DNA of 64,000 nucleotides, from NCBI RefSeq assembly GCF_014529535.1, contig NW_023503670.1, forward strand, positions 310,001 through 374,000, written 5' to 3'. The DNA is from Bradysia coprophila (taxonomy: Eukaryota > Arthropoda > Insecta > Diptera > Sciaridae). Each line of letters opens with the position of its first letter. Positions within the stretch are counted from its first letter, which is position 1. Shown here piece by piece: positions 47,420 through 59,200 of the stretch. The position numbers and the translations under genes are program-made. The notes under the pieces were generated by a model. That model was given only the letters and a program-made list of their open reading frames with translations. It was not told the origin of the DNA and did no database searches.

Positions 47420-48891
47420 ATGGATAATCAAATAAAATTCATTGAAAATTACGTTTTCCCCAAAATTATTGCCGAAAATAATGTTCTGAATGATTTGAAA
47501 TTTATTAGAGCCGATATAAGTAGAGGCAGTTCAATTGACGGTTTCATGGGAAACATAATTTTCGCAAGCTTGGTGTTCGAAACGAAAGATCGCAAGTTAG
47601 AATCTGTTTTTAGTGATAAATTTTCGATGCTAAAAATGGAATTCTTTTCTCTTCGTTTTCACAAATATAGGAATGTGGAGAAGAAGGTTGTCGTGAAACT
47701 AATGAAACCACCTTCACATGTACGAATGACTATGAATGCAGATTATCAGTTTATCAATGAAGTGTTTATATATGAAACGGTCATCCCAACGTTTCTGGAA
47801 AAATTTCAATCAAAATTTAAAACTATCGAAAAATCTCTTTGGTGCCCGCAAACATATTTAGCAGAGTCCGGCCAATATCCAGCCCTAAGTGATACCACGG
47901 AAAGCATATTGGTGATGGAGGATCTAACCGAAAAAGGTTTTACCTTGGGACCTCGCATTAATTTGACCGTCGAAGAGTTGACATTAATGACCGAAGCGAT
48001 TGCACAATTCCATGCTTGTACCTATGCGTTACGTATTAATAACGACCCAGATCTTGAACGGTTGATTAACGGTCTAGTTCCATTTAAATTTCCAAATAAA
48101 GCCAATCCGCATACGTTATATGTACCGCTATATACTAACGCTTTGGAGAGAATCTGGTCATATTTCGACAATAATCCTAAGGAAATTGACAATGAAATAT
48201 TCGGAAGAAATTTGAATATTTTGCGAACAAAATACAGCAATGATCCAATGTCATTGATGAATCGATTCTTGCGATCGGACAATGATTTTAGCGTCATTTT
48301 GCATGGAGACTACAACCGAAATAATGTTCTATTCAAGTACGAACAGAAGACGGCTGTTGATCTACGCTTTATTGACTTTCAGGAGGTGAAATATGGTTCG
48401 CCAGCCATAGACCTGTCGTTTTTCATGTACATAAATATACATCCGAGTCTGTTTGAGAATGGATTAAACGAAACGTTGTTAAATCGGTATCATGACAAGT
48501 TGATTGCATCGTTGTGTGAATTACTTGATTGTAAACCGGGTGACGCTAGATTAACTGCATATTGCTGGGACGATTTCTACAAACATTTTAAACAATTCGC
48601 TTTTTACGGTGCCATGGTAGCGGTGATGTTTGGTAAGTTAGAAATTTCGAAATGTAATTGACTTGTGCACAGACCTAAAATGGATCTCTAAAAAATACAG
48701 TACCATGGATGGCTTGTCCTGAGAATGAATGCGCTCAATTGGCCGAAGAGGTTGAACGAGATGCGTGTTCGGAAGAGATGAGACAGCTACAACTTCATTG
48801 CGGTGGCAATACAGTCGACCAAAGAATAGTTGCGGTCCTGAGGAATGCTAGTAAATTAGGCTACATGGATATGATAATCAGAGATGACTGA
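47420..48891 (+). CDS. EcKL protein (ecdysteroid 22-kinase-like, EcKinase family)
   Basis: Paralogue of the minus-strand EcKL at 44066. I favour three exons, 47420-47595, 47671-48632 and 48701-48891, giving 442 aa. The first intron (75 nt) is a multiple of three and contains no stop, so the frame also runs through it; however, it has a GT start, a pyrimidine-rich TTCACAAATATAG end, and sits exactly where the paralogue has its first intron. Reading through would add 25 residues between VFETKDRK and NVEKKVVVKLMKP that the paralogue lacks. The catalytic loop is VILHGDYNRNNVLF and the metal segment is FIDFQEVKYGSPAIDLSFF (with read-through numbering, HGD at 295-297 and FIDF at 317-320). Its 3' part was copied to 37046-39434. 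It ends 170 bp from the convergent DUF1295 gene. Confidence 0.92.
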
Positions 48892-49061
48892 ACGATGATG
48901 ATCATTATTGCTAATATAATGAATTAAAATGGATTTAGTGGAATGTTGTCTTTGTCCTAAATCCCAGAGAGTAACTAGGTGGTGCGGGTGACGTAAACTT
49001 AACCGACGCTTTTAATCAATCAATTACAACTACGCATAACAAGCTGATTTCTTTCGGCTAT
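48892..49061. other. Short convergent intergenic gap
   Basis: The right edge of the segment duplicated at 37046-39434 falls here, at about 48987, where the two sequences part after AACTAGGTGGTGC. Confidence 0.7.
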
Positions 49062-52000
49062 TTAGTCTAATGGTTGACCAGCGAACAACGGAATGAATCG
49101 AGACGTTGTCCGTTGATATTGCTTGTAAGCCGGATATTTGGAACTACTCAAAAACTCTGTTAGTGCTGTTGATCCCTGAAACAGCAACGTAAGCAAAATC
49201 GTACCAATTATGGTCGGATTGATCCATTGAACGTGAACCGGATATGTGGCCGCAACTGAATATAAATACACGAACCTAAAGAAGAGAGAAGAAGAATTTT
49301 TGTAGCTCGTTGATTTCATCATCAAAACAAAAGATTCCTCTTACCACCAAATACCCATTTCCCCGAAAAAGTTTGGGTGCCGACTATACCGAAAAAGCCC
49401 ATGGCTCAGAAAACCGCGTTTGAGGTCACCGGTTACTTTTTTCTTGCTTTCAATTGCCTTTCTCCTTTGCTCATAAAACGCCCACTGCTGATTATCAGCT
49501 ACCGTTTCCACTACTAAACACCCAATAAATCCTGCCGTTGCTACAGCATCGATCCAATTTAATGGAACCGGCTTTAGGTGTGCCGCTTGCTCAATGACAT
49601 AAAGTGGTACGGCTAGTAGCACAAGCAAAACGTTCTGGTACAGGCAGATGAAAACTATGTTGAATATGAAAAAGAATGCCTTTGACGGTACTCTAATTTG
49701 CAGATATGTCCAACGGTAGTCGACGAATCCATTCGAATAACCGCCCTTGCGATTGAAATTGTATGTGAGTCTCGCACCCCATAAGCAAATCAACAATGTG
49801 ACTAGCCATAGACGACTGTTCAATGGATGGTCTCCTGATGATTGATACAAACAGTCATGGGTTGAGAAATGTAACGCAACGATTACCGGTAGTGTAGTGC
49901 CCCTTACTATATTAAGTAAGAGAGAAGTAAGTTCTCTCTCTTTAGTATAAGAACCATGAATATGTTACTTAAGTGAATAAAGAATCATTCCATATTATAT
50001 CGTCAAGCAGTGCGTTTCACTTAATACAACACTCCCGTTAAGACTATATATACCAACTATATATATACATGGCGACAGTGACAGTGATATAAAAAAAAAA
50101 AAAACGATAAGTGGTCGGGTTAGTGAAACCGTTGTACTGCAAAGTAAATAATTATTAATAAAGTGAATCATTAAATGAATAAATTATGGGCACATCTGAC
50201 TCAAAGCCGCAAACCGCCACAACGGATGGTACTAACAGTAATACTGATGTTAATAGTGTCAATATAATTCAAGAATTTTCCGAACACAAAACCAGCACTG
50301 GCATTTGTTTATTAATAATAGTGGTACTATTGGCAATTCACTTTATCTATAAATTTTACACGTTACATAAAAAGTGTATCGTAAAGCGTGAGAGACAAGT
50401 ACGCCAAATTTGAATATTGAATATAAAAACAGAAAAATAAACCACGAACAATATTTGACGGGATTTGAAAAATAAATGAACAAATAACATTACTGGAATT
50501 GATGGACATCCAAGAGCACAGGCACGAAAATTCGTACAAATTTGGTCCGTGGGGTCCGTGGAAAACAGGAGAACATTGCTAAGTCAACAGCGAAGGCACA
50601 GAAAATCATAGATCGCACAGGCGCGTAAGGTCGTACAAAATTTGGCCCTGGGTAAACAGATACACATAGCAACAGGTATGAGTTATGGAAATTAAAATTT
50701 GATTTTTTTTTTATAAGAAAATGTTTTAAATTTTGAAGTTTTTATATGTAACGACACGCGATTGAAAATTATATTTTATGCTTACGTTTTAAAATCGATG
50801 TTATATGAGAACGATTGTTTATTTTGCGACAGGATGTTGAAATATTAAATACGACGAAAAGTTGTTCTAATTAAAAAGAAAGAAAAAATATTTTTTTCTG
50901 ATGTCAGCGAATTTAACACGCGCAGTTTTGAAATTCTTTACACGCGCAGTTTTGGAATTATTTTTTTTTTTCGCTTACAATCGGTATTTGGTATTATTTT
51001 ATGAAAGAAATACGATACTAAGTTTGGGACAGGATGTATAAATTTTGAAAATAATTGCAACATTGTGATTGATAAAGCAAACAAAGCGTATTTAATGGTA
51101 CGAAATGGAAACGTTTGAATCAAAGCCTTTATTTGATTTAACGGAATTTTTAATTGTTTATTTTTCAATTTTATTTTTCTTGATGGTCTTGTCATTGGTT
51201 TTAATTTGGTTTTATTGTCAAGCCCGAACGAATAGATTCATTTGATGTGTTTATATTGTTGGAAATCTGGTGAAGTTGATACGAATAAGTATTTTTTATT
51301 TGGCAAAGTATGACTACATGGACACAATTAAGTACTAAATTAGACGAACACAGAATAGAATTTGAAAGAATTTATAAATGCCTGAGTGTTTCAATTAAAA
51401 GGAAAATTCAACGTGAAACTTTCGATAAACATTTACAAGACATTATTGAAGTATATAACGCTGCGACAAAGTTGATAAGAACGCACGATCTGCAAGAAGA
51501 CCATTTGACTTATTGTACGGAATTTCACACAAAAATTAGAGATCGTCTTCTCAAATTGTTTGGAACTTTGAAAGTACACATTGTAGTACCCCCCGGAGTA
51601 AAAGAAATTGACCCAAAAGTACTTGATAAAGGTGATTCAGACTCAGATTCAGAAATGGTACAATCAGCTGAAGAGTTTCTTGCCTTGGCAGGAAAAACTA
51701 TCTCTAGGAATTATGCAGGTGACCCATTAGCCCTTACAGCTTTCATAAACTCTATCAAACTTCTCGAGAAGATGGCAGGTACGACGCACGTTACCCTTTT
51801 GATAACATATTTAATGACTAAATTGGAAGATAAGGCTATGGAATCAGTCCCTGAAGATCCACAAACTATTCAAGAAATAATTGATGGACTTAAAGTAGGC
51901 ATTAAACCTGAGACGTCTAAAGTAGTAAAGAGTAGGTTACAGGCTTTGAAGTTTGACAGATTCAAGGTTCAAGACTTTGCCCTTGAAGCGACGAAATTGA

Positions 52001-55000
52001 GTGAAGCACTCCAAAGAGCTTTAGTGTTGGAAGGTGTTGGTAAGGTCAAAGCACGAGAAATGTGTGTAGATGAAACTATTGACATGTGTCGGGCGAATGC
52101 TCGAAGTGATCTGATTAAAGCCGTATTATCAGCGTCTCAATACAATGATCCTGATGAAGTAGTTGCTAAACTGATTTTAGAATCGTCTACCGAAAAGCAG
52201 GAAAAGCAAGTGTTAGCATACAAGGCACAGTTTAGAGGTAAACGGGGAAAAGGTAGAAGCCGTGGTGGTTACGGTAATTACGGTAATAATTATGGAAACT
52301 ATAATAAATGGAATGGTGGAAATAATAATTACCATCAAAACGGCAATGGTCGAGGTAATAATGGTAGAGGAAGATCCTGGAATCGTGGCCGTGGTCGTGG
52401 TCGCGGAAGTTATCAGAATTATCAAAATTATCCGAATCACTCAGTTAGAATAGTCGAGGCTTTGGGAAACGAGGAAGCCCCTCAGCGATACCAGCAGCTG
52501 GGGGAAACAACAGCAATGATGCCGTATCAGTCTCAATAGTCCAAAGGAAGGTTCTATCTATGAACCCAAACTACTCAGATTTTATAGTTTTGAGTAGTTC
52601 GATTTCAAATAAACAATGCACATTCCTAATTGACACGCAGGCGGACATAACTCTCTTAAAAATTTGCGCAGTCCGCCCAAGAGCGCTATTAGATGTAGAA
52701 AATTTGATTGACATAACAGGAATAACGGAAGATCCCATAACGACTTTGGGTTGTACGAATGCGACGTTGGGTAATGACGATTTTAGAGTAAATTTTCCAG
52801 TACATGTAGTACCAAATGAATTCAATATTCCGTCAGATGGGATCCTAGGTAAAGACTTCATGAAACATTTTAGATGCAATATAAATTACGGAGATATGAC
52901 GTTTAGATTTACATTAAACGAACAAATGATTACGGTACCAATAAGGGAAGGTCCCGAAGTAAATACGATAGTTTTACCCGCGAGAAGTGAGGTAATTAGA
53001 CAATTCAATTTGAAAAAAGAAGTGTTAGAACCCCAGTGGGTCGATTCTTGGGAAATTAGTGCAGGAGTCTTCACAGCTCGCACAATAATTAGCTCAGCTC
53101 AGCCGTTGATCCGAATTCTCAATACTACGGATAAAGTACAAATAATGAAAAATGACCGTCTACCAATTCAGAAGTTGTCAGATTATAAGGTTTACACAAC
53201 GAAAAAGGAAATCTCTTCTAAAGAAAGGACAGAAACTTTACTGAAAATTTTAGAAAACAAAGTTCCTAGTTACGCTAAAGAACAGCTTTTCCCGTTGATA
53301 GAAGAATATGCGGATGTTTTCGCATTAGAAACTGACAAGATGACCACAAACAATTTTTATGAGCAAAAATTAAGGTTAAAAGATGACACACCGGTTTATA
53401 TAAAAAATTACCGTACACCGCACAGCCAGATTCGCAAATTATTATCGACGTTTCATCCCACATTTTGCGACTATAGCAAAACCATTGAACAATTTGACTA
53501 AAAAAGACGTGACCTTTGAATGGACTGAACAATGCCAAGAAAGTTTCGATACATTAAAGGAAATTTTGACAAAACCACCAGTTTTAGCTTACCCAGACTT
53601 TTCTAAGACTTTCATAGTCACAGTCGACGCCTCAATAACAGGTTGTGGGGCTGTACTGAGTCAGCTACATGACGACAATGATCTACCAATTTATTATGCA
53701 TCAAAGTCATGGTCTAAAGCAGACGCAGTGAAGTCGACTCCAATTCAAGAATGTTTGGCCATTCACTTTGCCTTGACCCAATTTAGACCTTATGTGTACG
53801 GAGTACCGTTCCGAGTCCGTACAGATCATAAATCACTTATTTATCTATTTACGCACAAGACTTTGTCTCCTAAACTTATTCGTATTAGGCTGGACCTCGA
53901 AGGATACGATTTCACAATAGAACACATTAGTGGAGCTAAGAATGTAGTGGCCGACGCCCTATCGCGATTAAATATTAAAGATTTACTAGATTTATATGGA
54001 AAAACAAAGACAGTATATGTTATGACAAGATCCAAAACAAGAAATTTGAAAAAGGAAAATGAAATGACGACCAATGAAAATTTAAATAAAACACAAGAAA
54101 TAAGTTACGTACCGGTAATTGAACAATTAAATGCGCATATAAATAAAAAGATACCTCGAATAATGTGTACGCGTACAGAAGGAAGTAAAGACGAGGTAAT
54201 AGAGCTCAATATATACGAAAATTATAAGAAACTGATCAGTATGAAAGTTCCGGTAGAAATACGCAATGATTTATCAATTCTCGAGAAAGTAATTAATAGT
54301 TTACAAGAAATTGCGATAAAGAAAAATTTTAACGAAATTCAGTGGTCGCTAAACGATATTATGTTCAAATTTGTATCAATTAACGTTTTTAAAGAAATTT
54401 GCAAAAATAAATTGAATAAACTACGAATAGTGTTAATTAAAAGCCCGATTTTGATCAATGATAAGACAAAACAAAATGAACTCTTAATGTACTTTCATGA
54501 CAATCCGATTTTTGGAGGACATGTAGGTCACAAGAAACTCTACGCAAACTTAAGGAGTTATTATGCCTGGAAAGGCATGAGGCGAGATGTTGCCTCTTTT
54601 GTCAAAAGTTGTACGAAGTGCAAACTAACGAAAGTCAGTGTGAAGAACAAAGAAGCCCTCGTATTAACAAATACTCCCCAGGCCCCCTTTGATGTAGTAG
54701 TGATAGATACCATAGGCCCATTGCCTACTTCCCTTAATGGAAATCGCTATGCGATTACGTTAATTTGCGATTTAAGCAAATACTTGGTAATCATTCCTAT
54801 TCCGGACAAACAGGCTCTTACGGTAGCCAGAGCTATTTTCAATAATTTCGTGTTAATCTTCGGCCTGATGAAACAGGTCATCACCGATCTGGGAACGGAA
54901 TATGTGAATTCAGTGTTAGAAAGACTATGGGTCCTTTTCCATGTGACCCACAGCAAATCCACTGCTTATCACCATCAGACAGTGGGTACAGCAGAGAGGA

Positions 55001-56313
55001 GTCACAGAACGTTTAACGAGTATGTCAGAACTTACATTTCCGGTCAGCTCGATAACTGGGAAGAATATTCAAAATATTTCTCGTTCTGTTATAATATCTC
55101 CCATCACGCGTCTTATGATTTCAAATACTCCCCCTATGAATTGATATTTTGTAAGAGCCCAGTGCTCCCATTCGATTGGATGGATGGTCGAATTGACCCA
55201 ATCTATAATATCGATGACTTTAGCAGGGAAGCGAAGTGCAGACTACAAAGAGCACACGTAGACGCCAGAAATCTTATTGACAAGATGAAACTAAGGAACA
55301 AAATGAACTATGACCGTTCTGCCAAACCGATAGAATTAGAGTTAAATAATAAAGTAAAGTTGTTTAAGGAGCCATATGATAAACATTCGGAACGCTACGA
55401 CGGTCCATTCATAGTTAAGGATATCCAAGGATCAAATGTTACGATCACAGATGGCGACAAGTTTTTGAAAACTGTGCATAAAGATAGAGTCCGAAAATAT
55501 GAATGAATCGTCACAAAAATAAAAGAATGATTTTAATATTTTTATGATTTTATTGTGAAGTTTTATTTTTAAATTAAGGTTAAAGATTAAGGGTTAATTT
55601 ACAATTTAATCTTTATTTCAATCTGCAATTCAGTTTGAAATTATGTTATCATAAATTTCTTTAAAAAAAAAGGGACGGTGAGAGTCGCAATCTCACAAAG
55701 TGAAATCAAATCCCAAAAATTAATAAATTATAAGCAATGGTTAGTTTTAAGACTAAGAAAAGTTTAACTTTCAAAAGGAAATAAATAATGTACGAAATAA
55801 ATAATAATACGATTGGCATACACCAATCTAGCCGAAGAGGGATGGTGTAGTGCCCCTTACTATATTAAGTAAGAGAGAAGTAAGTTCTCTCTCTTTAGTA
55901 TAAGAACCATGAATATGTTACTTAAGTGAATAAAGAATCATTCCATATTATATCGTCAAGCAGTGCGTTTCACTTAATACAACACTCCCGTTAAGACTAT
56001 ATATACCAACTATATATATACAGTAGCATTGACCACCATTTGTCGACCTTTGTACATTTCAAAAGTTATTGGAAAATGTGTTGAGTGTGCGATGTGTGGT
56101 TCTTACCCAAGTATGTAATCCAGTTATCAGACTCAATACCCAGCTAACGACTGCGAAAAACAGCCCAACAACCAAAGCATATACAAGCGTATCAGCCTGC
56201 TCGTGAAATAGTGCCAAATCTTTGTAAAATGTATTTACATGCGGCAATTTAAGACTGCCGATCGTGTCGTAAAACGTATCCCATAGCAGAAGTTTCGTAA
56301 ACTCTTCAGACAT
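49062..56313 (-). CDS. DUF1295 / steroid 5-alpha-reductase-like membrane protein, interrupted by an LTR element
   Basis: A multi-pass membrane protein of the DUF1295 family, which resembles the C-terminal half of steroid 5-alpha reductases and isoprenylcysteine methyltransferases; its substrate is unknown. Exons: 56313-56107, then one exon split by an insertion into 56047-56023 and 49888-49345, then 49275-49062. Without the inserted DNA the phases agree and the product is 329 aa. Family marks are DKWWSMLPV, WGARLTYNFNRKGGYS, DYRW and the conserved LFRYSRHPNFFGEMGIWW. An LTR element sits at codons 77-78, in the opposite direction, with a 4-bp duplication. The rest of the gene shows no decay, so the insertion is recent and the allele as written is probably null or polymorphic. 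The gene ends convergent with the EcKL gene. Confidence 0.88.
49893..50069 (+). repeat. Left LTR
   Basis: 177 bp, TGTAGTGCCCC to TATATATACA. Contains AATAAAG (a likely poly(A) signal) and a TATATATA tail. It appears identical to the right LTR, which indicates a very recent insertion. Confidence 0.92.
50186..50413 (+). mobile_element. Small leader frame of the LTR element
   Basis: Fossil entry. A 75-codon frame starting MGTSDSKPQTATTDGTNSN has an N-terminal pattern like a myristoylation site (MGxxxS) and one hydrophobic segment GICLLIIVVLLAIHFIY followed by basic residues. Small extra frames ahead of gag are known in some 412/mdg1 relatives. Role unknown. Confidence 0.5.
51310..52539 (+). mobile_element. 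gag-like region of the LTR element
   Basis: Fossil entry. A 409-codon frame with a helical body and a C-terminal tail rich in Arg, Gly, Asn and Tyr (RGKRGKGRSRGGYGNYGNN-type). The tail probably replaces the usual zinc knuckle as RNA-binding part; no CCHC motif is seen. This fits a mdg1-type gag by position and composition. Confidence 0.7.
52560..55506 (+). mobile_element. pol-like region of the LTR element
   Basis: Fossil entry. Recognised parts in order: a retropepsin-like protease segment (FLIDTQADITLLK), RNase H text (VDASITGCGAVLSQ, RTDHKSLIYL, VVADALSRL), an HHCC zinc-binding segment (HVGHKK ... CTKCK) and an integrase core (VVIDTIGPLP, ITDLGTEYVN, TAERSHRT). Not every expected part is complete; the region looks broken. 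Confidence 0.8.
55846..56022 (+). repeat. Right LTR
   Basis: 177 bp, matching the left LTR throughout as far as I can read. A purine-rich stretch GCCGAAGAGGGATGG just before it is a plausible polypurine tract. Confidence 0.92.
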
Positions 56314-56765
56314 TTTTTTACACTTCTGAATTGAAATTTAGCTCTACAATGGAATCGAATTGATATGATTCCATCCAATCAGCTCGTGAATACTGCATAA
56401 TCTAATCAATAAGACGTTCACCGAATGTTTATGTTTTACCAACACAGAACCATTTCGTTTCTGTCACTCTTTGCAGTGGAAATCAATCTACTAACTTTGT
56501 ATTTTGATGTTGTTGTATTGAGTCGAAATGTACCAAAGAAACAGCTGATTATTCAAGGGTTCCCACTCGTACAATTTGTTACTTAAAAACATTTGAATGT
56601 GTAAGGTTTTTACTTTTTTGGTGCAATAATCAGTTTTTCGACTGAACCTGAGAGAACCGAAATTAAAAATTTTAGTTACGGTGCCGAGTACCCATCATAG
56701 AAAGCACAACAATGTCATCCTGTTGTCGACAATGACGATGAAAATAAGTGGTAATGTGTGGCTAG
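56314..56765. other. DUF1295 gene upstream region
   Basis: AT-rich DNA, no gene recognised. The promoter of the minus-strand DUF1295 gene should lie here. Confidence 0.4.
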
Positions 56766-56969
56766 CACGGCAGAGTAAAAGTAACCCAGGCAGGAGCGCT
56801 TGTTTGACTAGGGACCTGAATAATCTAGTAGGCCTATGTTTTTTGCGAATTAAATTTTTCAACTTATGTCAGTGTTCATTTGAGTTCATTTTCATACAAA
56901 GGATTAGGTCCCTCATTTGACGTTTCCATAATGAACCGCTCCTGCCAGGTTTACTTTTACTCTGCCGTG
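56766..56969. mobile_element. hAT-like MITE, young copy
   Basis: Same family as 37795-37997 and nearly identical to it. Ends CACGGCAGAG and CTCTGCCGTG, flanked by the perfect 8-bp duplication GTGGCTAG (56758-56765 and 56970-56977). The duplication fits the hAT preference nTnnnnAn. Confidence 0.94.
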
Positions 56970-57390
56970 GTGGCTAGTCAGGTAAACCTAAGCAAATAAA
57001 GTACAAGACTCAGCCTGTTAAAAATGCTCAGGATCAAAAGAAGTGATAGATTCAAAAACACCGAATCTATATGAAAATAGTTTGATGTGCAACTTTTCTC
57101 CTTTGACTTGATGTTGAACTGTAAACCGTGTAAACCTCAAAATCCAAACTGCTGGAAAACCAATTATTTTGACGATGTTCTATGTTTGTTCCCCTTGCGA
57201 AAGGTAGATGCGCCTAAACTTTAATCTGTCACACAAAAATAATCATCTAGTTAAGTTTTCATTCAACAAAAAGTTCTCCGTGAGAGAGCTGTGAGAGAGC
57301 GAGCTGTCAAACAAACAAAGCAAAAATTGAAAAAATTCAATTTTGTCTCTCACACAGGATACTTTTTTGGTAAGAGGAAATTAAGCATTA

Positions 57391-57480
57391 ATATGGGTCT
57401 TTATACAGTAAAATGCATGTTAAAGAAGTTGAAGTACAAGATTTGAAATCAGCCGAATAAAAATACTTTGATCGATCGAT
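57391..57480 (+). repeat. Dispersed repeat, pair with 46470-46555
   Basis: Shares ATGCATGTTAAAGAAGTTGA-like text and GTACAAGATTTGAA with the inverted copy at 46470-46555. Confidence 0.6.
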
Positions 57481-57829
57481 TTTAAATTAACATAAAATGA
57501 ATCGAAGTCGGGTCAAAACAAATGTTCGTCCGTTGTTACTAATACATTCGAATTGCATGCGACTTTTCTCATTTATTTGTCAATGGTATGTTTGTTTAAT
57601 GTCCGTTGCCATTTTTATCTACTATCAATTTTAAAACTGGCAATGCTTGTTTATATACATGAACCAGCTGGTCGAACAGCTGAATCAAATTTCTGCACAA
57701 ATATGAATGACTTACACTGTACAAAGTTGGCCTAATCTTATTGATGACTCTAGTGGATCAAGTTCATGTACTCTCTAGTTAGTATTTTTCATTTGAACAT
57801 CGAGACTTCTATTAGATGGAACTCACCGA
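57481..57829. other. Intergenic, nothing recognised
   Basis: AT-rich; no motif. Confidence 0.4.
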
Positions 57830-59200
57830 CAGATTTTTAGACCCGTACGAAGTACTGGGGTCTTATAGGTTTACGCATACGTTTGTAACACGTCGAATTG
57901 GACTCCCTGAGTAAGGGGAAACCTATTGTGGTTGTCTAGAGATGCCAAATCCGCGAAAAAAAAATGTCCGTCTGTCTGTCTGCACGATAACTTGAGTAAA
58001 ACGCATCCGATTTTGAAAATTCTTTTTTTTCCCGTTTGGTAATGTCAAAAGACAGGCTAAGTTCGAAGATGAGTGATTTTGGATCGACCCCTCCCGAGCT
58101 GTGGCCCAATAAGTGCTTTACGGTTTTTCAAAGATATCTCCGGACATTTAAACGTTAAACTTGTAAGTGATACGTCAAATAAAAGGTATTTACAATACCG
58201 ATCGACAAAAAAAAAGTTTATGGAAATCGGATGACCGAGTCGTGAGTTAGACCCCTTGGTGTGGAACAGGCACAGGGCGGCAAGCAGTTTTTGCTTGTAG
58301 GTCGGCCACATTTGAACATATTTCGTTCGTTTTAGCTTTATTAGATAGGTATTGACCGTACCAATCAGGGAAAAAAAAGTTTATGAAATTATGTTCTCCG
58401 GAGCGTGAGCTATGTCTCTTGGAGTGAACTCTTATCTGGCTACTCGGCCGTACAGTGAACGTGGAGTATTTTGTCAATATCTCGAGTAAATTTTGACCGA
58501 ATTTCATGAATTTTTTTTTGTTTGAAAGGTATTAACGAATGTAAAGCGTCGGTACTATTTCCGGTCTTCTAACAAAATGGCTGCCGGCGGCCATATTGGA
58601 TTTTATTAAAAGTGATATAAAGTGGGAAAAATGATGCTTAGAGAGTTTCTGTTAACATGGAAATAATGTGTTAAGTGTGAGGGGTTTCAGGGATTCCATA
58701 TATGGACATCTATATATACCTATATACAGCTATATTGAGCTATATACAGGCATATAGAGCTATATAATAGCATATTCCTCTGTGAAATGTTTATTTATAG
58801 TGAAATATAGTTAAATATAGCGGTATATAGCTGTTTAAATAGGAATTTATGAAATTTGTCTTCGTACGGGGCTGTCTATATTGCCTCCGGCAATTTAGTT
58901 GTATATGATAACAAGGCAAAGAGTGGATAATGTAAGTGATTTTAAAGGGAGAATAGTTTTTCAGCAGAGAAGAAAATGAAGTAAGAGAAATGAAGAGTTT
59001 CACATTAAAGGCTTTTGATACGAATAGGTGTTTCGTACGGGTCGGCGTTAGCTATGTTTTTTTTTGCCAAATCAAACAGAAATTTTAAAGACGCGCCCAC
59101 TTTTTTTGGACGCGACGTTTTCAATTTTTTTAAGAGACACATTTTGCTAGATTGTTTTATATTACTTCTGCTTGTGATGCCTTCCGGCGCGAAATAGTTA
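57830..59200. repeat. Long dispersed repeat with GTCTGTCTGTCTGC block and CTATATA array
   Basis: Begins with CCCGTACGAAGTACTGGGGT and TAGGTTTACGCATACG, followed by CCGTCTGTCTGTCTGCACGA and ACTTGAGTAAAACGCATCCG. A degenerate CTATATACAG-type array fills about 58690-58835. The text CGTACGGGGCTGTC (58866) and CGTACGGGTCGGCG (59036) echoes the left edge. This type of text is familiar from dispersed insect repeats, but I cannot name the family or fix its ends. No protein is encoded that I recognise. Confidence 0.5.

Larger units (their letters stand above)
49893..56022 (+). mobile_element. Ty3/gypsy-type LTR retrotransposon (412/mdg1-like), young insertion
   Basis: Fossil entry. The element is 6130 bp with 177-bp LTRs at 49893-50069 and 55846-56022 that read identical by eye, starting TG and ending CA, and GTAG is duplicated on both sides. 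Directly after the left LTR comes TGGCGACAGTGACAG, the kind of primer site complementary to tRNA-Arg used by 412/mdg1 relatives. Inside are a small open frame, a gag-like region and a pol-like region with protease, RNase H and integrase text. It looks broken in pol, by about one break, despite its young age. It lies antisense within a coding exon of the DUF1295 gene. Confidence 0.9.

Noticed and set aside
52213-52453. Open frames rich in Ile/Thr/Val on both strands under the gag tail
   Set aside because: Shadows of the low-complexity Gly/Asn/Arg coding in the overlapping gag-like frame.
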